From assembly GCA_934047225.1 (NCBI GenBank), contig OW204001.1, positions 15,050,201 to 15,114,200 on the forward strand: a stretch of DNA of 64,000 nt, given 5' to 3'. This DNA comes from Ypsolopha sequella (Eukaryota > Arthropoda > Insecta > Lepidoptera > Ypsolophidae). A program made the translations under genes and the position numbers. The notes below the pieces were generated by a model, which saw nothing but the letters and a program-made list of their open reading frames with translations, had not been told where the DNA came from and made no database searches. This document shows positions 18,268 through 28,825 of this stretch, one piece after another. Every line of letters begins with the position of its first letter. Position 1 is the first letter of the stretch.

Positions 18268-19257
18268 TTACGCGACGACGTTACGCCTCACACTGCGGGC
18301 TGCGGCTCGCAGGGCTCGGGATGACATCGATGCAGATGGTATTGGTGGTCGGACCGGTAGGGCGTCCGCACAATTAGTTACTTCCGGGCTTGCGTTATTA
18401 ATTACCGGAGTGACACCAAACAACGATAAACACGCGGAACTTATAGTATCTACGTCACTTTCAGTAAAGTCTGTGAGTGATCCGGTAACTGTTTTTAGCA
18501 CAGGTTTCCACACCGCGGGCAAAGCCCAACCACTGTCTCTATTGAAATTCGGACGTCGGCTTATTTCTATGGATTCGCGAATTTTACGTGGCACAAATAA
18601 CTTTTCACGAACTAACACTTTCGCTTTATCGAATCTCATAAAATGTGTAGTATCCGAATTTACGACATGGTCTGCAACGGCGGATCCGTTGCAATCGAGT
18701 TTTCTCATGCATCTAATGTGTTCCGTCAGTCTGGTTGACACGTTCCGTCTCGTCTCACCGATGTAACTCTTGCCACAGTCACATGGGATGGAATAAACAC
18801 CGGGGGTATTTAGTGGCTCTTTGTCCTTCGGCGAACGCAGTAACTGCCTTAATCTACTGGGTGGACGGAAAAATGTTTTAATGCTGTATTTCCGGCGAAG
18901 CAGATGTCCTATTTTATCCGTCACACCCTTCACAAATGGAAGATACACCGGAGCTCTTTCAACCACATGTGGGCGCTGATAGGTGGACTGGTTCGCTATC
19001 CGGTTACACTGCCTCCAATTGTAGCCATTACTCTCAAGTACGTTTCTGACATGACTGAGTTCAGCGTCCACATATTGCAGATCGCACAGACTCAGTGCTC
19101 TGTTAATAAGCGTACGAGGGACGGACGAGAGATGTTTCGGGTGATGGTGTGAGTCGGCTCGCAGGTATCGGTCTGTGTGTGTTTGTTTCCTGTAAACCGT
19201 GTGTTCCAACCTGCCTCCGGGACTTCGTACCACCAACACGTCAAGAAACGGTTTCAT
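18268..19257 (-). CDS. Penelope-like element, RT C-terminus plus GIY-YIG endonuclease (5'-truncated)
   Basis: 329 aa. The start FLDVLVV...VYRKQTHTDRYL followed by HHHPKHLSSVPRTLINRAL is the C-terminal end of the Penelope-type reverse transcriptase. The GIY-YIG nuclease follows: GVY at 153-155, CxC (C159, C161), YIG at 165-167, R170, the STRLTEHIR segment and E228/E231. An NFNRDSGW motif lies near 237-244. By family knowledge this protein nicks target DNA and reverse-transcribes Penelope RNA. Most of the RT domain is missing. The copy breaks just upstream of the Met at 19257, so that Met is probably fortuitous. The remaining frame is intact, suggesting a fairly recent insertion. A hammerhead-like fold lies directly downstream. 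Confidence 0.88.
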   Translation of the reverse strand: MKPFLDVLVVRSPGGRLEHTVYRKQTHTDRYLRADSHHHPKHLSSVPRTLINRALSLCDLQYVDAELSHVRNVLESNGYNWRQCNRIANQSTYQRPHVVERAPVYLPFVKGVTDKIGHLLRRKYSIKTFFRPPSRLRQLLRSPKDKEPLNTPGVYSIPCDCGKSYIGETRRNVSTRLTEHIRCMRKLDCNGSAVADHVVNSDTTHFMRFDKAKVLVREKLFVPRKIRESIEISRRPNFNRDSGWALPAVWKPVLKTVTGSLTDFTESDVDTISSACLSLFGVTPVINNASPEVTNCADALPVRPPIPSASMSSRALRAAARSVRRNVVA

Positions 19258-19506
19258 TTAAGAGACAAACTCTTACTTGCCTTTAAAATAAAAACAAGAA
19301 CTACCTACGTACGTTAAATCCTCTTTGCAGCCTTTCCTCTTTCCGACCGAGTAAAAAGGATTTCCCGCTTTTATGAATACACAAGAGTACAATATGGATA
19401 GACGTCGCAGGTTATAAGGAAATCGTGCTTTTAGACAAATTTTAATAACTGTCTGACCTTAAAACTATAGAAAATATCAAGGAATAAGTGTATGCGGTGC
19501 CTTTAG

Positions 19507-19645
19507 CGAATGAATGAATGAATAAACACTTTATTGCACACAAATAAGAAGACAAGATACACACAAAGAACAGATAGAATGCAAGGGCGGACTTACTCCT
19601 AAAATAAATTTCTTTCAGTCAACCTTGGGAAAATATAAAAACATT
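19507..19645 (-). repeat. LINE 3' end with (ATTC)n tail
   Basis: On the minus strand it ends TGTGTGCAATAAAGTGTTTA followed by TTCATTCATTCATTC, a very common lepidopteran LINE 3' terminus. Strongly 5'-truncated. Confidence 0.65.
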
Positions 19646-20380
19646 TTTATCTTGGAAATTGAACTTAATCAGTGCATAACATTATGTAAAAGTTATTTTA
19701 AACCTATAACATAAACATAAAAATATACTATTTACAGACAGTTAGCGATACTCTAGTACAACCGTTCCGTGACTTGCCATACCTAACCTAACATAGCATT
19801 CTAATCTAACCTAAGATTTCTGAAAATAATTATTATTTATATTCCCATTATTTTCCCATAATGGCCCCTTATACACATCAAAACCAAATCAAGTGCTCTC
19901 ACCACTGCACCAATGATTTGATATCTGAACTTACTGAAAAAATGAATAGCCATCTATCATCTGGCTTTTAGCTAAAATAACACACTTTCAAATATAGCTG
20001 TCTGTTGAAAATTTTCAATTTAACCCTTACTTACTTACATATACTTGGCAACTCACGGGAATTGGTCACAATTTACCTCGTGAATTTCAGAGCAGCTTAC
20101 ACTGCCTAATAAAACGTGAATCTGCTTGAATTGTGAATTCGGTTTTCGGGAACGAGTAATGTACCTGACATGTGCCGCCTGATAGGGTCTAAACGTCTGC
20201 ATTATTCATCTCGATTAGTCAGAGAGAATAATGGATACGACAAGATGGATTATTATATATTTTAGGTGTTTTATGAACATTGAACACAGGTAAATGTGTC
20301 TATAACTTCCAAAGCGTTGACTATGTCAATTTTATAAAAAAATATGGTTTATTTATGATCAACATTCACGATGTTAATAG
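19646..20380. other. Intergenic, nothing recognised
   Basis: AT-rich. No supported gene. Confidence 0.35.
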
Positions 20381-20381
20381 T

Positions 20382-20506
20382 AGTGTATGCTACAAGGGCG
20401 AAAAGGAATAAATTACGAGGACGATTTAAAACACGAGCGTAGCGAGTGTTTTAAACGTAACCGAGTAATTTATTGCTTTTACGCCCGTGTATCATACTAC
20501 GTTTTT
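20382..20506. mobile_element. Palindromic MITE with ACGAGCGTAGCGAGTG centre
   Basis: GTAGTGTATGCTACAAGGGC at the left pairs with GCCCGTGTATCATACTAC at the right. The centre, AAAACACGAGCGTAGCGAGT followed by GTTTT, is itself palindromic. The whole 125 bp can fold into one long hairpin. No coding capacity. Confidence 0.7.
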
Positions 20507-20867
20507 CAATGCATAGTGTGAGGAAATGAAAACAAATATAATCTTGTGAACTTTAAATTATGATTGGCTCAAAAGGATTGTATCCAGAGCCGTTAAACAG
20601 TGGAAAAAAAAGGATAACATCTATGGTACGCAGGAAAGACTGCAGGTTAGCCAACCATTGCAAATAAATTAAAACAAATAATAATAATAAAGCCCTAGGG
20701 CAAAATAATCGACTTTCTGTTCGGTTTTGATGCATAAAAAGTGGGCCTTTACGAGCACATGCATTGAAAAACGTTTTATTGTTGCAAGGTATAATAGAAA
20801 ACTCATAAGGATCCTATCGTGATATTTCAATAAACCTAGCAGAAGTGTAGGGTATAAATATACGCTA

Positions 20868-21350
20868 TCTTTAAGAGGCTCCTTTAAGCCTGGGTTTTTC
20901 TTAAGATTCATACGAAAGATAAAAACTGATTGTGTTTAACAGCTTATTTTCTTCATATTTTTTTTTTCATAAGTGTTTATATGGCAGCTGAGCGGGAAGG
21001 GGCCACTTAAGACTGTACATGAACCTAGAGCATGAACAACGCCAGACTTTCGAGGATTCGTTTGAAGAAATTCGGACACTCCTTGCATTGAAAAAAAAAA
21101 TGGATTTATCATCTTTTATCTAGGGATTCTACTTATGAACAATGTATTAAGATTTATAATTTTGACAAAAAAAAAGTTTTTATCATTTTTTTTTGTTTTT
21201 CAAACGTTTGTTTCAACATGATTTTTTTTTTCATAAAATAGGTAAATGAAATATGAAGGGATTCTACTTGAATCCAAAATTTTTGCCCACAAAATATTTC
21301 AATATTCTCTAATAATAGTGTCATTCTTACACTCGCCTTGATAATGCCGA
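20868..21350 (+). repeat. Diverged dispersed repeats (relatives at 37.8, 50.9 and 58.4 kb)
   Basis: 20868-20985 (TTTTTCTTAAGATTCATACG, ACAGCTTATTTTCTTCATAT) matches 37800-37925. 20990-21350 (CTTTTATCTAGGGATTCTAC, TTCAAACGTTTGTTTCAA, ACAAAATATTTCAATATT) is a diverged relative of the TTAA-flanked MITEs at 50.9 and 58.4 kb, with unclear ends. Confidence 0.6.
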
Positions 21351-21369
21351 AATTGTATCGGTGAAACGG

Positions 21370-21480
21370 TTGGCATATAATAATCATAATCATAATCATA
21401 ATCATAATCATTTTATTCATAAGTTTCATCAGATGTTAATAAAATAAGATATATTAGATGTCAAAAATTTACACAATCAC
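21370..21480 (-). repeat. LINE 3' tail with (ATGATT)n
   Basis: Minus strand: AAACTTATGAATAAA followed by six ATGATT repeats, a microsatellite-type LINE tail. The small minus-strand frame here is created by the repeat. Confidence 0.55.
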
Positions 21481-21869
21481 ATATTAAAAAAATATAATAT
21501 TAAAAAATATGTACCTAAGTACAGCCATAAAAATAATTAAATTAATTATACATTGAATATAGTTAATAACAATCATACGTGAGTGTTCAAGTCGTATGTA
21601 ATAATAATTTTATAATAAGATAAGAATTTTTTATCCAATTAGCCGAGTTATTTTCATGGGAAAGTTGTACAGTATGAGCAGTAAATTATACTATTTCATA
21701 TTCACAACCGGTATAATTAATTAAACAAAAATACCCCCCTATTTTGCGAATTAATTTTGCGAAAACATTTCACACATCCCTTTTTTCCGAAGATTGCAGA
21801 ATTTTTCCAAAATCTGTGAATCAAGTCTTTCAAGTAGGTTTTTTGTTGCTAGGTATAGCTTTTCTAGTA

Positions 21870-22135
21870 GTTGCAATAATAAAAAAACGGAAAATGGCGT
21901 ATTCCGGACATATTTATAGACATGAGAAATATAAATTAATACAACTGATTGTTGAAGGAAAAATTAAAGGAAAAAGGGGTCGCGGTATAAGGTGAACATC
22001 ATGGACTAGAAAAATAAAAGACTGGCTCGCAGTGGAAAGTACAGAGGAACTAATTCGCATGAGGAGACCTTCAGAAAAATGGTCGCCGACCTCCGGGATG
22101 GAGATGGCACCTGATGATGATGAAGATAGCGTTTC
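21870..22135 (+). pseudogene. LINE ORF2 C-terminus with (GATGAT) tail
   Basis: Plus-strand translation reads MAYSGHIYRHEKYKLIQLIV then EGKIKGKRGRGI. After a frameshift/stop near 21993 it continues SWTRKIKDWLAVESTEELIR. This is the C-terminal motif of RTE-like or related LINE ORFs, ending with GATGGAGATGGCACCTGATG and a TGATGATGA tail (22110-22130), typical for that type. 5'-truncated and broken. Confidence 0.7.
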
Positions 22136-22469
22136 TGGTAGGCATTCATCTCAACTTTCCAAACTGTATAGTATCAATCGGACATACCGATAATGAAGAC
22201 TATAGTAACCAAAATACACAAGGGAAGCCTTTTAAACAACGCTGAAACTTATACTCGTAAAAGCTAAAGCTCATAATATGAAGATCATCGTAATTTACCT
22301 TTCGCGATAAAACTCAATTTATTTTCTTAAACCTAAGCAATTTAATAATAAGATAATCTTATCTAAAAGCTCTTAAAAAAAAATTAGATTCTATTTCAAC
22401 ATTTCAATATAATCTGGTCACAGATAACCATCGAGGATTAATCTGTGGAATCTTCTGAACAGATCCTCA

Positions 22470-22550
22470 TCATCATTGACAGTATATTTCCGTCCACTGC
22501 TGTATAAGCCTCCTCTTTACTGCGCCACCTATCTGTCTTGGGCTGATCTT
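22470..22550 (-). repeat. LINE/SINE 3' fragment
   Basis: The minus strand contains GAGGAGGCTTATACAGCAGT followed by GGACGG, the '...AGCAGTGGACG' signature of lepidopteran LINE 3' ends, plus upstream GCGCAGTAAAG. Short and decayed. Confidence 0.5.
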
Positions 22551-22624
22551 ATATACAGGTTTTTTCAGCAATTTTGTGAATGTAATCGGCCTACCTGGGC
22601 GATAGTTCACCGGCTCCTTTAATT

Positions 22625-23340
22625 CCTTTTAAACAGATTGAAGGCGATTAGTGTCGCCAAATTAGCTGCTTGATGTTTGTCGGTACGAATATCGAGGGAA
22701 ACTATGTTGAAATAACGTTCATATCAGCGCGCAATACATAGTGGCTGTTACGATGTTCGCCGCGACCTTGATAGGGCAAAATAGGAGAAAATAATACTTT
22801 TCACATGGACGTTATATTTATAGCTATCAAGTTTATTTATTACTCAAAGCATAAATGAATCAAATCGATAGCAGTAGGGAATTCAAGCCAAAAAACACCA
22901 TTCGGTTGGATTTTTTTTTCATATAGAAGTTTTGGTGGTATGAAAAACAAAAATGTTGCATATGTTGTCTTAGAGTTGATAATTCAGATACTTTTTTTTT
23001 CAATATTTTTGGTTTGGCCATAAACGAGGAATTCAAATTCAAATTCAAATTCATTTATTTATCGTAAGAGGGTACAAGATGAAGGATATGTACATCTTTA
23101 TGCTTAGTCTATAACAATGTGGTACCATAACAAAGGTGTTGCTGTTTCCTAGCTTGGTTTTTAGGCCTGTAAGTAAGGAGTAACAGCGCCCTTCTCCTTG
23201 GGTTGGGAGCAGTTAGATTATAAAGTTGAAGTAACTTGAAAATTAAAATAAATTTAAACAAAAACGAAAGGAATAGGCTTTAGAAAGTACCCATTTGGCG
23301 ATACTAAGCCCCTTAAGTACTTTATTAGTAAATAAAATTA
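22625..23340 (+). repeat. Dispersed repeat copy 1, interrupted by a LINE tail
   Basis: AGGCGATTAGTGTCGCCAAA ... TGGCCATAAACGAGGA, resuming at 23275 with AGGCTTTAGAAAGTACCC. It matches 24287-24775 with about 80-85% identity by eye. An insertion at 23033-23261 separates the halves. Family unknown. Confidence 0.75.
23033..23261 (-). mobile_element. 5'-truncated LINE insertion with target duplication
   Basis: On the minus strand it ends in TAAATAAATGAATTTGAATT(TGAATT)n. It is flanked by AAACGAGGAAT (23022-23032) and AAACGAAAGGAAT (23262-23274), an 11-13 bp target duplication. The empty site AAACGAGGAGTAGGCTTTAG is visible in the sister repeat near 24710. Typical target-primed reverse transcription. 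Confidence 0.75.
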
Positions 23341-23702
23341 ATGATGGGCTTTTAATCTAAGACCATGTTTAATCTATAAAGAACTACCTACCTACCCTTA
23401 CTTTTATCTCATGTGAAAGAAGGATAAAGACACTTTTCTGACAAAAGGAAGTAAATGGCTTTACACATCGAAACTATATGATTACAGTGTGATTTATTTA
23501 GTAATAGAATGACGTCTGTAATTGAAGACTGTATGGCGTTCTGCGAGAGAGAATTATGAAAGGCTTAGATTATAATTTAAATGTGTAAATTAATTTGTTT
23601 TTGTAATTGTTTGTGTTAAGTTTTACAATTACTGTTTTTTTTATAGTATAGCGATTTAGCATAAGCTGTTATGTTATACTTTTATATTAAATAAATAATA
23701 AT

Positions 23703-23780
23703 ACTATATGAATCCTCTTGGGGTGTTAGAGGTGTCTCCGAGTAGAATGGATCGTGTAATACAAGTCACTGTCTACCAGG
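23703..23780 (+). repeat. SINE/LINE tail fragment, 'CCGAGT' family
   Basis: AATCCTCTTGGGGTGTTAGA through GGTGTCTCCGAGT to ACAAGTCACTGTCTACC is a truncated, diverged relative of the 14.8 and 46.2 kb copies. Confidence 0.45.
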
Positions 23781-23875
23781 GTGAGTCGAAAATTCACTAT
23801 TTCAAATTCAAATATTTTATCTTGTCAATAAAACACATTACTTGGTAACTGCTCCACTTTATATTTAAATTACAC

Positions 23876-23912
23876 TAGCGACCGGTTTCGTTATACTAAC
23901 ATCTTCAGGCTA
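23876..23912 (-). ncRNA. Hammerhead-ribozyme-like motif (likely Penelope-derived)
   Basis: Minus strand: TAGC, CTGAAGA, a hairpin (GTTA-GTA-TAAC), GAAA, CCGGTC, GCTA. TAGC and GCTA pair as stem I. GAAACCGGTC supplies the second half of the core and a self-complementary ACCGGT that could serve as stem III in a dimer, as in minimal Penelope hammerheads. The core differs from CUGAUGA only at the tolerant seventh position, but one extra U sits between the core and stem II. No adjoining Penelope ORF is visible. Confidence 0.45.
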
Positions 23913-23944
23913 TAACCAACCAATATAACCAACAACGACAAGTA

Positions 23945-24286
23945 TCAATTTCTATCAATTTCAAATATTTTATTTTAATTGTTTTAATAGTAATTAATAA
24001 ACAAAAGAAATAAATAAAGCTTATAAAAACAACATATAATATATTTATTTACATTTTGTAAAGTATGTATACATACCTTTTTACAAGTCAAATTTAATCT
24101 TATAAAAATATTTAAATATAATAAAATAATAAATGTACATGAACTAAATTAAAGGTTTATTTAGTTTACGTAGCAATATAATACGATTAAACTGATAGGT
24201 AAAATCTATAATTATACAAGGTGAAATCCAATTAACCGCCCGAACCCATACCGGAGACCCGGCCAGGGTATTTTCGAATATCTTTA
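23945..24286. other. Intergenic, very AT-rich
   Basis: Nothing recognised. Confidence 0.35.
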
Positions 24287-24775
24287 AGGCGATTACCATC
24301 GCCAAATTAGCAGCTCGATATTTGTCACTACAAATATCAACGGAAACGACATTGAAATAACGTTCATATCAGCGCGCAATGCATAGTGGCTGTTACGACG
24401 CTCGCTGCGACCTTGATAGGGCGAAATAGAAGAAAATTATACTTTTCACTTGGACGCGATTACTCGATTGAATAATCTTATGTTATGTTTATAGGTATAA
24501 GGTTTGTCTATTTATCAAAGCATAGATGAATTCAATCGGCCAAGCCACTCAGGAGCAGTAGGGAATTTGAGGTCAAAAACACCATTCAGTAAAAAGAAAA
24601 ATTCATGTAGAAGTTTTGGCGGTATAAAAAAGAAAAATGTTGCATATGTTGTCTAAAAGTTGATTATTCATAATACATTTTTTCATTATTTTTGGTTTGG
24701 CCATAAACGAGGAGTAGGCTTTAGAAAGTACCCATTTGGCAATAGTAAGGCCCTTAAGTAATAGTGGAATTACGT
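24287..24775 (+). repeat. Dispersed repeat copy 2 (uninterrupted)
   Basis: This is the intact counterpart of 22625-23340: AAGGCGATTACCATCGCCAA ... TTCATATCAGCGCGCAATGC ... GGCCATAAACGAGGAGTAGG. It gives the empty-site sequence for the nested LINE tail. No coding content. Confidence 0.75.
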
Positions 24776-25029
24776 TGAAGGGGTCTATTAAAAGCTTAAA
24801 TAAAAACAATGACAAAATATTCGACTACATCTTTTGAAAAGAAAGGAATGCCTATTTCATTTTCCCACAACCCACAGACACATGTATGATTTATCGTAAT
24901 CCTGTTTGTTTAGTTATCTGTTACCTTTGCTGCAATTAGTCAACGGATTGGGGTCAAGTTTTTGCAACTGGTTTATTTATTGCCTGAAGCATAATAGGAA
25001 CAAGTTTGACCTGTAATCGACATTTTTTT

Positions 25030-25400
25030 CATTATAAGGGGGGAACATAAACTTTTTTGGAGTTTTTCAAAGATTTCTCGAAATCAGTGCCAGTAAATAT
25101 AGGCAAAGTATATAGATCTATCTTTATAAGCAGCTCTTTAATATCTATAATTTGAAGCCCATATATTATTTTTAGGATTGATTTTTCTCTCTTTTGTGTT
25201 GGACATATTTTGAACAATTGAAAAAAAAAATTTTTTTCTGTGTTTTGTGGACAAATTAATGCTTTTAAAGTCTTTATCTAAAGATACTGTTATAACGGTG
25301 CTAAAGACATACGGACGGATGGACGGACTGACGGACAACGGAGTCTCACCATAAAGGTTCCATTTGTACCTTTTAACTACCTACTACGGAACCCTAAAAA
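25030..25400 (+). repeat. AGGGTTCCGT-family repeat, 5'-truncated
   Basis: It matches the 3' two-fifths of 45028-45815: GATTTCTCGAAATCAGTGCC, ACGGTGCTAAAG, ACATACGGACGGATGG, GGAGTCTCACCATAAAGGTT, ending CTACGGAACCCTAAAAA. Confidence 0.85.
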
Positions 25401-25529
25401 TAATTCCGGTTAGAAATGCCGCACGGCCTCGTCCTGTTACTGTTTAACCTGGGGATCACATAAGAAGTCGACAAATAATCTCCAAACCAGAGTCAAGGCA
25501 AATTCGATAGGATTACACAAAAACTAAAT

Positions 25530-25570
25530 CAACACGGGAGAAGCCGCGGGCGAAAGCCAGTCATCAAAAA
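25530..25570 (-). repeat. GCCCGCGGCTTC dispersed repeat end
   Basis: GAAGCCGCGGGCGAAAGCCAG is the reverse of the 'GCTTTCGCCCGCGGCTTC' motif ending many lepidopteran non-autonomous elements. Only a fragment. Confidence 0.4.
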
Positions 25571-25799
25571 ATTACGCTGTGGAATAGGGTCTTAATCCCT
25601 GTCAAAACATAGACATTTTTTACACAAGGAAACATGTCTATATAACATTTATTTCTCAAAAACACGACACATACATACAAAAAAAGTAGAGCTTAAATAA
25701 AAAAAATAGAGTCGACAATTATTGTTTACTTAATGTGTAAGTGTGTATGTGAGTGTAATGGTTGTATACACAGAACATATTTAAATGTTCTGAGGTTGT

Positions 25800-26663
25800 A
25801 TACGAGTATAAGTGGATCATACGGTATTTTTGGGTGTCACAATTGACAAAAATCTTAATTGGAAAAAGCATGTTGAGGCTGTTTGTAGCAAACTGGATAA
25901 ATTTGTGTTTGCTTTGAGACGCCTAAGGAATACCATATCTCAAACAGCAGCGATCACCGCCTACCATGGGCATGTCTCTTCAGTCCTCAACTATGGTTTG
26001 ATTATGTGAGGAACTCTGTAGAGGTTAAAAAGGCATTTAGGGTACAGAAAAAGTGTATACGAGCAATTTGTGGCGCCTGGTATACAGACAGCTGTAAACC
26101 ACTTTTTAAAAAATTAAATATCCTACCTCTGCCGTGCATGTACATTAAAGAGGTTTGTTTGTTTGTGGCACAACATAAGGGCTATTTTGTAAAAAATGCA
26201 AACGCTTATGAAAAGCAAACAAGGTATAAAGATAAGCTGTATACGCCTCAATGTAAATTGGATATATATAAAAATAATGTTTCTTACATGGCCATAAAAA
26301 TATTTAATAAACTGCCATTAGAATTTAAAAGTTTGCCCATAAAAACATTTAAAAAGAAGATACACAAATGGCTTCTAGAAAAATGTTATTACGAGGTCAA
26401 AGATTATTTGAATGAATATGGTTGTGAATTAATTTTATAATAATAATAATAAATATGATATATAATAATAATAATAATACATGATAAATAAATTTACTTC
26501 TGTTATAGCATGTTAGTTCTTAAGAGTCAATATTTGCATACTATGTATTATGGTAAAATGTGCTGTATCCAATAATAAAAAGATGTAATAAGACCTATAT
26601 GTATTTAAAACGCATGTTTAAGCAAATAAAATTTTACTTTACTTTACTTTACTTTACTTTATA
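25800..26663 (+). pseudogene. CR1/Jockey-type LINE, 5'-truncated, with (ACTTT)n tail
   Basis: The frame beginning VFLGVTIDKNLNWKKHVEAV (25819 onward) is the post-RT 'LGV.D..L.W..H' segment. It is cut by a one-base deletion and TGA near 26007. It continues in another frame as NSVEVKKAFRVQKKCIRAIC to LLEKCYYEVKDYLNEY (stop 26440). Non-coding 3' sequence follows, then ACTTT repeats at 26634-26661. About 210 C-terminal codons survive. It resembles the C-terminal part of the intact LINE ORF2 in architecture but is a different family. Confidence 0.8.
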
Positions 26664-27050
26664 ACAATTTTGGCTAAATATTATGACAGAATGTCCTGAC
26701 AGACTGATCAATCAATGCCCGGGCCAGCTGATTGAACCTAGGAACATAAATTTGGACTGTGGGTTTCATCTACGACACGGAGACGTCCCCAAGAGATAAA
26801 AATGATAAGAAATATTACACAAAATTATAATCACTCGGATTTACTATCGGGGAAACTGCACAATCAATATATTATGATTCCAATAACAGTGAAAAGATAG
26901 TTATTATAGGAGAACTTTTCCTGGTGGGCCATTATGTATAAAATGAAAATATTCAATCTCCAGGCCCGGGATCCATTAATTCCGATATCACCCAACACGT
27001 CCATTATATTCAATCTTCTTGGGCCAGTGCACAAACTTGATTATAATAAA
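26664..27050. other. Intergenic; possible tRNA-like scrap
   Basis: CCAGCTGATTGAACCTAGGA (near 26725) vaguely recalls a B-box region, but no second box was found. Otherwise nothing. Confidence 0.25.
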
Positions 27051-27054
27051 CTAC

Positions 27055-27180
27055 CGGATGCCCCACGGCGTTGCCCGCGTGGATCCGATACCGTGGGAAT
27101 ATCCTAAAATTCCTTATTCACAGATTTCACAGATGTCTACGTATGTTCCTAGGTCCAGCCGTTTGGTCAAGGCGTAGATA
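27055..27180 (+). repeat. GTTGCCCGCGTGG dispersed repeat fragment
   Basis: GCGTTGCCCGCGTGGATCCG plus CAGCCGTTTGGTCAAGGCGT, a signature of an abundant lepidopteran non-autonomous element. The same type of end occurs at 33.1 and, reversed, at 32.9 kb. Confidence 0.5.
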
Positions 27181-27219
27181 GATTAGTCAGTAAGGGTATT
27201 CGTTTATACATAATAGATA

Positions 27220-27993
27220 GTTGTGAGCGGCTAAGATTTGTTTCACACGGGTATCTCTAATATGTATATAGTTGTGAGCCGCTTAAATTTGTTTCATACG
27301 GGTATCTGTAATATGTAGTTGTGAGCGGCTTAGATTTGCTTCATACGGGTGTCTGTAATATGTAGTTGTGAGCGGCTTAGATTTGTTTCACACGGGTATC
27401 TCTAATATATATACAGTTGTGAGCCGCTTAAATTTGTTTCGTACGGGTATCTGTAATATGTAGTTGTGAGCGGCTTAGATTTGTTTCATACGGGTATCTC
27501 TAATATATAGTTGTGAGCGGCTTAGATTTGTTTCACACGGGTATCTCTAATATGTACTATATAGTTGTGAGCCGCTTTAATTTGTTTCATACGGGTATCT
27601 CTAATATATAGTTTTGAGCGGCTTAGATTTGTTTCACACGGGTATCTCTAATATGTACTATATAGTTGTGAGCCGCTTTAATTTGTTTCATATGGGTATC
27701 TGTAATAATATGTAGTTGTGAGCGGCTTAGATTTGTTTCATACGGGTATCTCTAATATATAGTTTTGAGCGGCTTAGATTTGTTTCACACGGGTATCTCT
27801 AATATGTACTATATAGTTGTGAGCCGCTTAAATTTGTTTCATACGGGTATCTCTAATATATAGTTTTGAGCGGCTTAGATTTGTTTCACACGGGTATCTC
27901 TAATATGTACTATATAGTTGTGAGCCGCTTAAATTTGTTTCATACGGGTATCTCTAATATATAGTTTTGAGCGGCTTAGATTTGTTTCACACG
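27220..27993 (+). repeat. 16-unit minisatellite with alternating unit types
   Basis: Units of 47-54 bp. Type A: GTTGTGAGCGGCTTAGATTT then TTTCACACGGGTATCTCTAA. Type B: GAGCCGCTT(A/T)AATTTG then TTTCATACGGG. A third variant A' combines the A head with the B-type TTTCATACGGG tail. The order is A B A' A B A' A B A B A' A B A B A: trimeric at the left, mostly dimeric at the right. GTTTTGAGCGG marks units 9, 12, 14 and 16. The linker alternates between ATATATA and ATATGTACTATATA. Confidence 0.9.
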
Positions 27994-28498
27994 TCATATC
28001 TGTTTCTATCACAGTCTCTGTCTGTCCACATCAAGGACCTGCCTGCTTGTAGATCTGCCTTTAAACGATTGTTCTTCCAGATTGATTCTCTTTAAAAATG
28101 TCTCACCGGATTTCTCTCGATAGTACATAGTGCTAAGACTACTAAGGGTATAAGGGTGTCAATACGTATAGTAAAACCATTGCGACAGTAATAAAGCAGG
28201 CGCAACGCGTTTAATTAACTAAAACAAACAAGATAATAATGAGTACAAATTAATAACAACAGCCAGCCACGAATAACAAATGCTACGAAAACTGTTTGTG
28301 TTTTTCGTTCCATAAATCATCCACGTCGGAGAATAATATATGGATATTCAAGTACTAGTTTATTACGGTTTATATTTATTTAAATTTATATTTTAAGGCG
28401 CTACGGAAAAAAATCGACACTTTAAGAACTTACGTATCTACTTTAGTACAGAAGATATTATTTTGATAAAATAGAATATTATTTTTGGAATCTTTTTC
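27994..28498. other. Intergenic, nothing recognised
   Basis: No gene or repeat could be supported. Confidence 0.35.
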
Positions 28499-28499
28499 T

Positions 28500-28770
28500 A
28501 GGGATCTGTCAAACAGAAACGCGATTGGAAAAATTCGGCTCGGTAAAAATATTTAATGGAATAAGGTCCTTTTCGACACCGTTTCTCCTGGTTTGACAAA
28601 TTGGAATGACATATGGACTACGATTATATTTTAATAGATGAGTTTTACCAGTGTCTAAGCCCTGGTCAAACGAAATTTTGATAGCAACTTGAGTACATTT
28701 TATATTAATAAAAAACCGACATTTTGCTACTTTTCCTCGAATCCGTCCCGCTCGCATTGACGGTTTTTTT
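28500..28770 (-). repeat. Dispersed repeat with 'GATTCGGG(T)' end, copy 1
   Basis: The pattern ACGCGATTGGAAAAATT ... TCGAATCCGTCCCGCTCGCA recurs at 31505-31780 and reversed at 54735-55015. Three diverged copies, family unknown, with no open frame of interest. Confidence 0.6.
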
Positions 28771-28825
28771 GCACATAGAGTAACAGGGACGCTAAAACAT
28801 TTGCATATCGCCTTAAGAGAGAAAG

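Noticed and set aside
18410..19152. Plus-strand frames opposite the Penelope ORF
   Set aside because: Shadows of the minus-strand GIY-YIG coding sequence.
27220..27993. CRISPR-like array
   Set aside because: Adjacent near-identical units with no unique spacers, in a eukaryotic sequence. It is a minisatellite.
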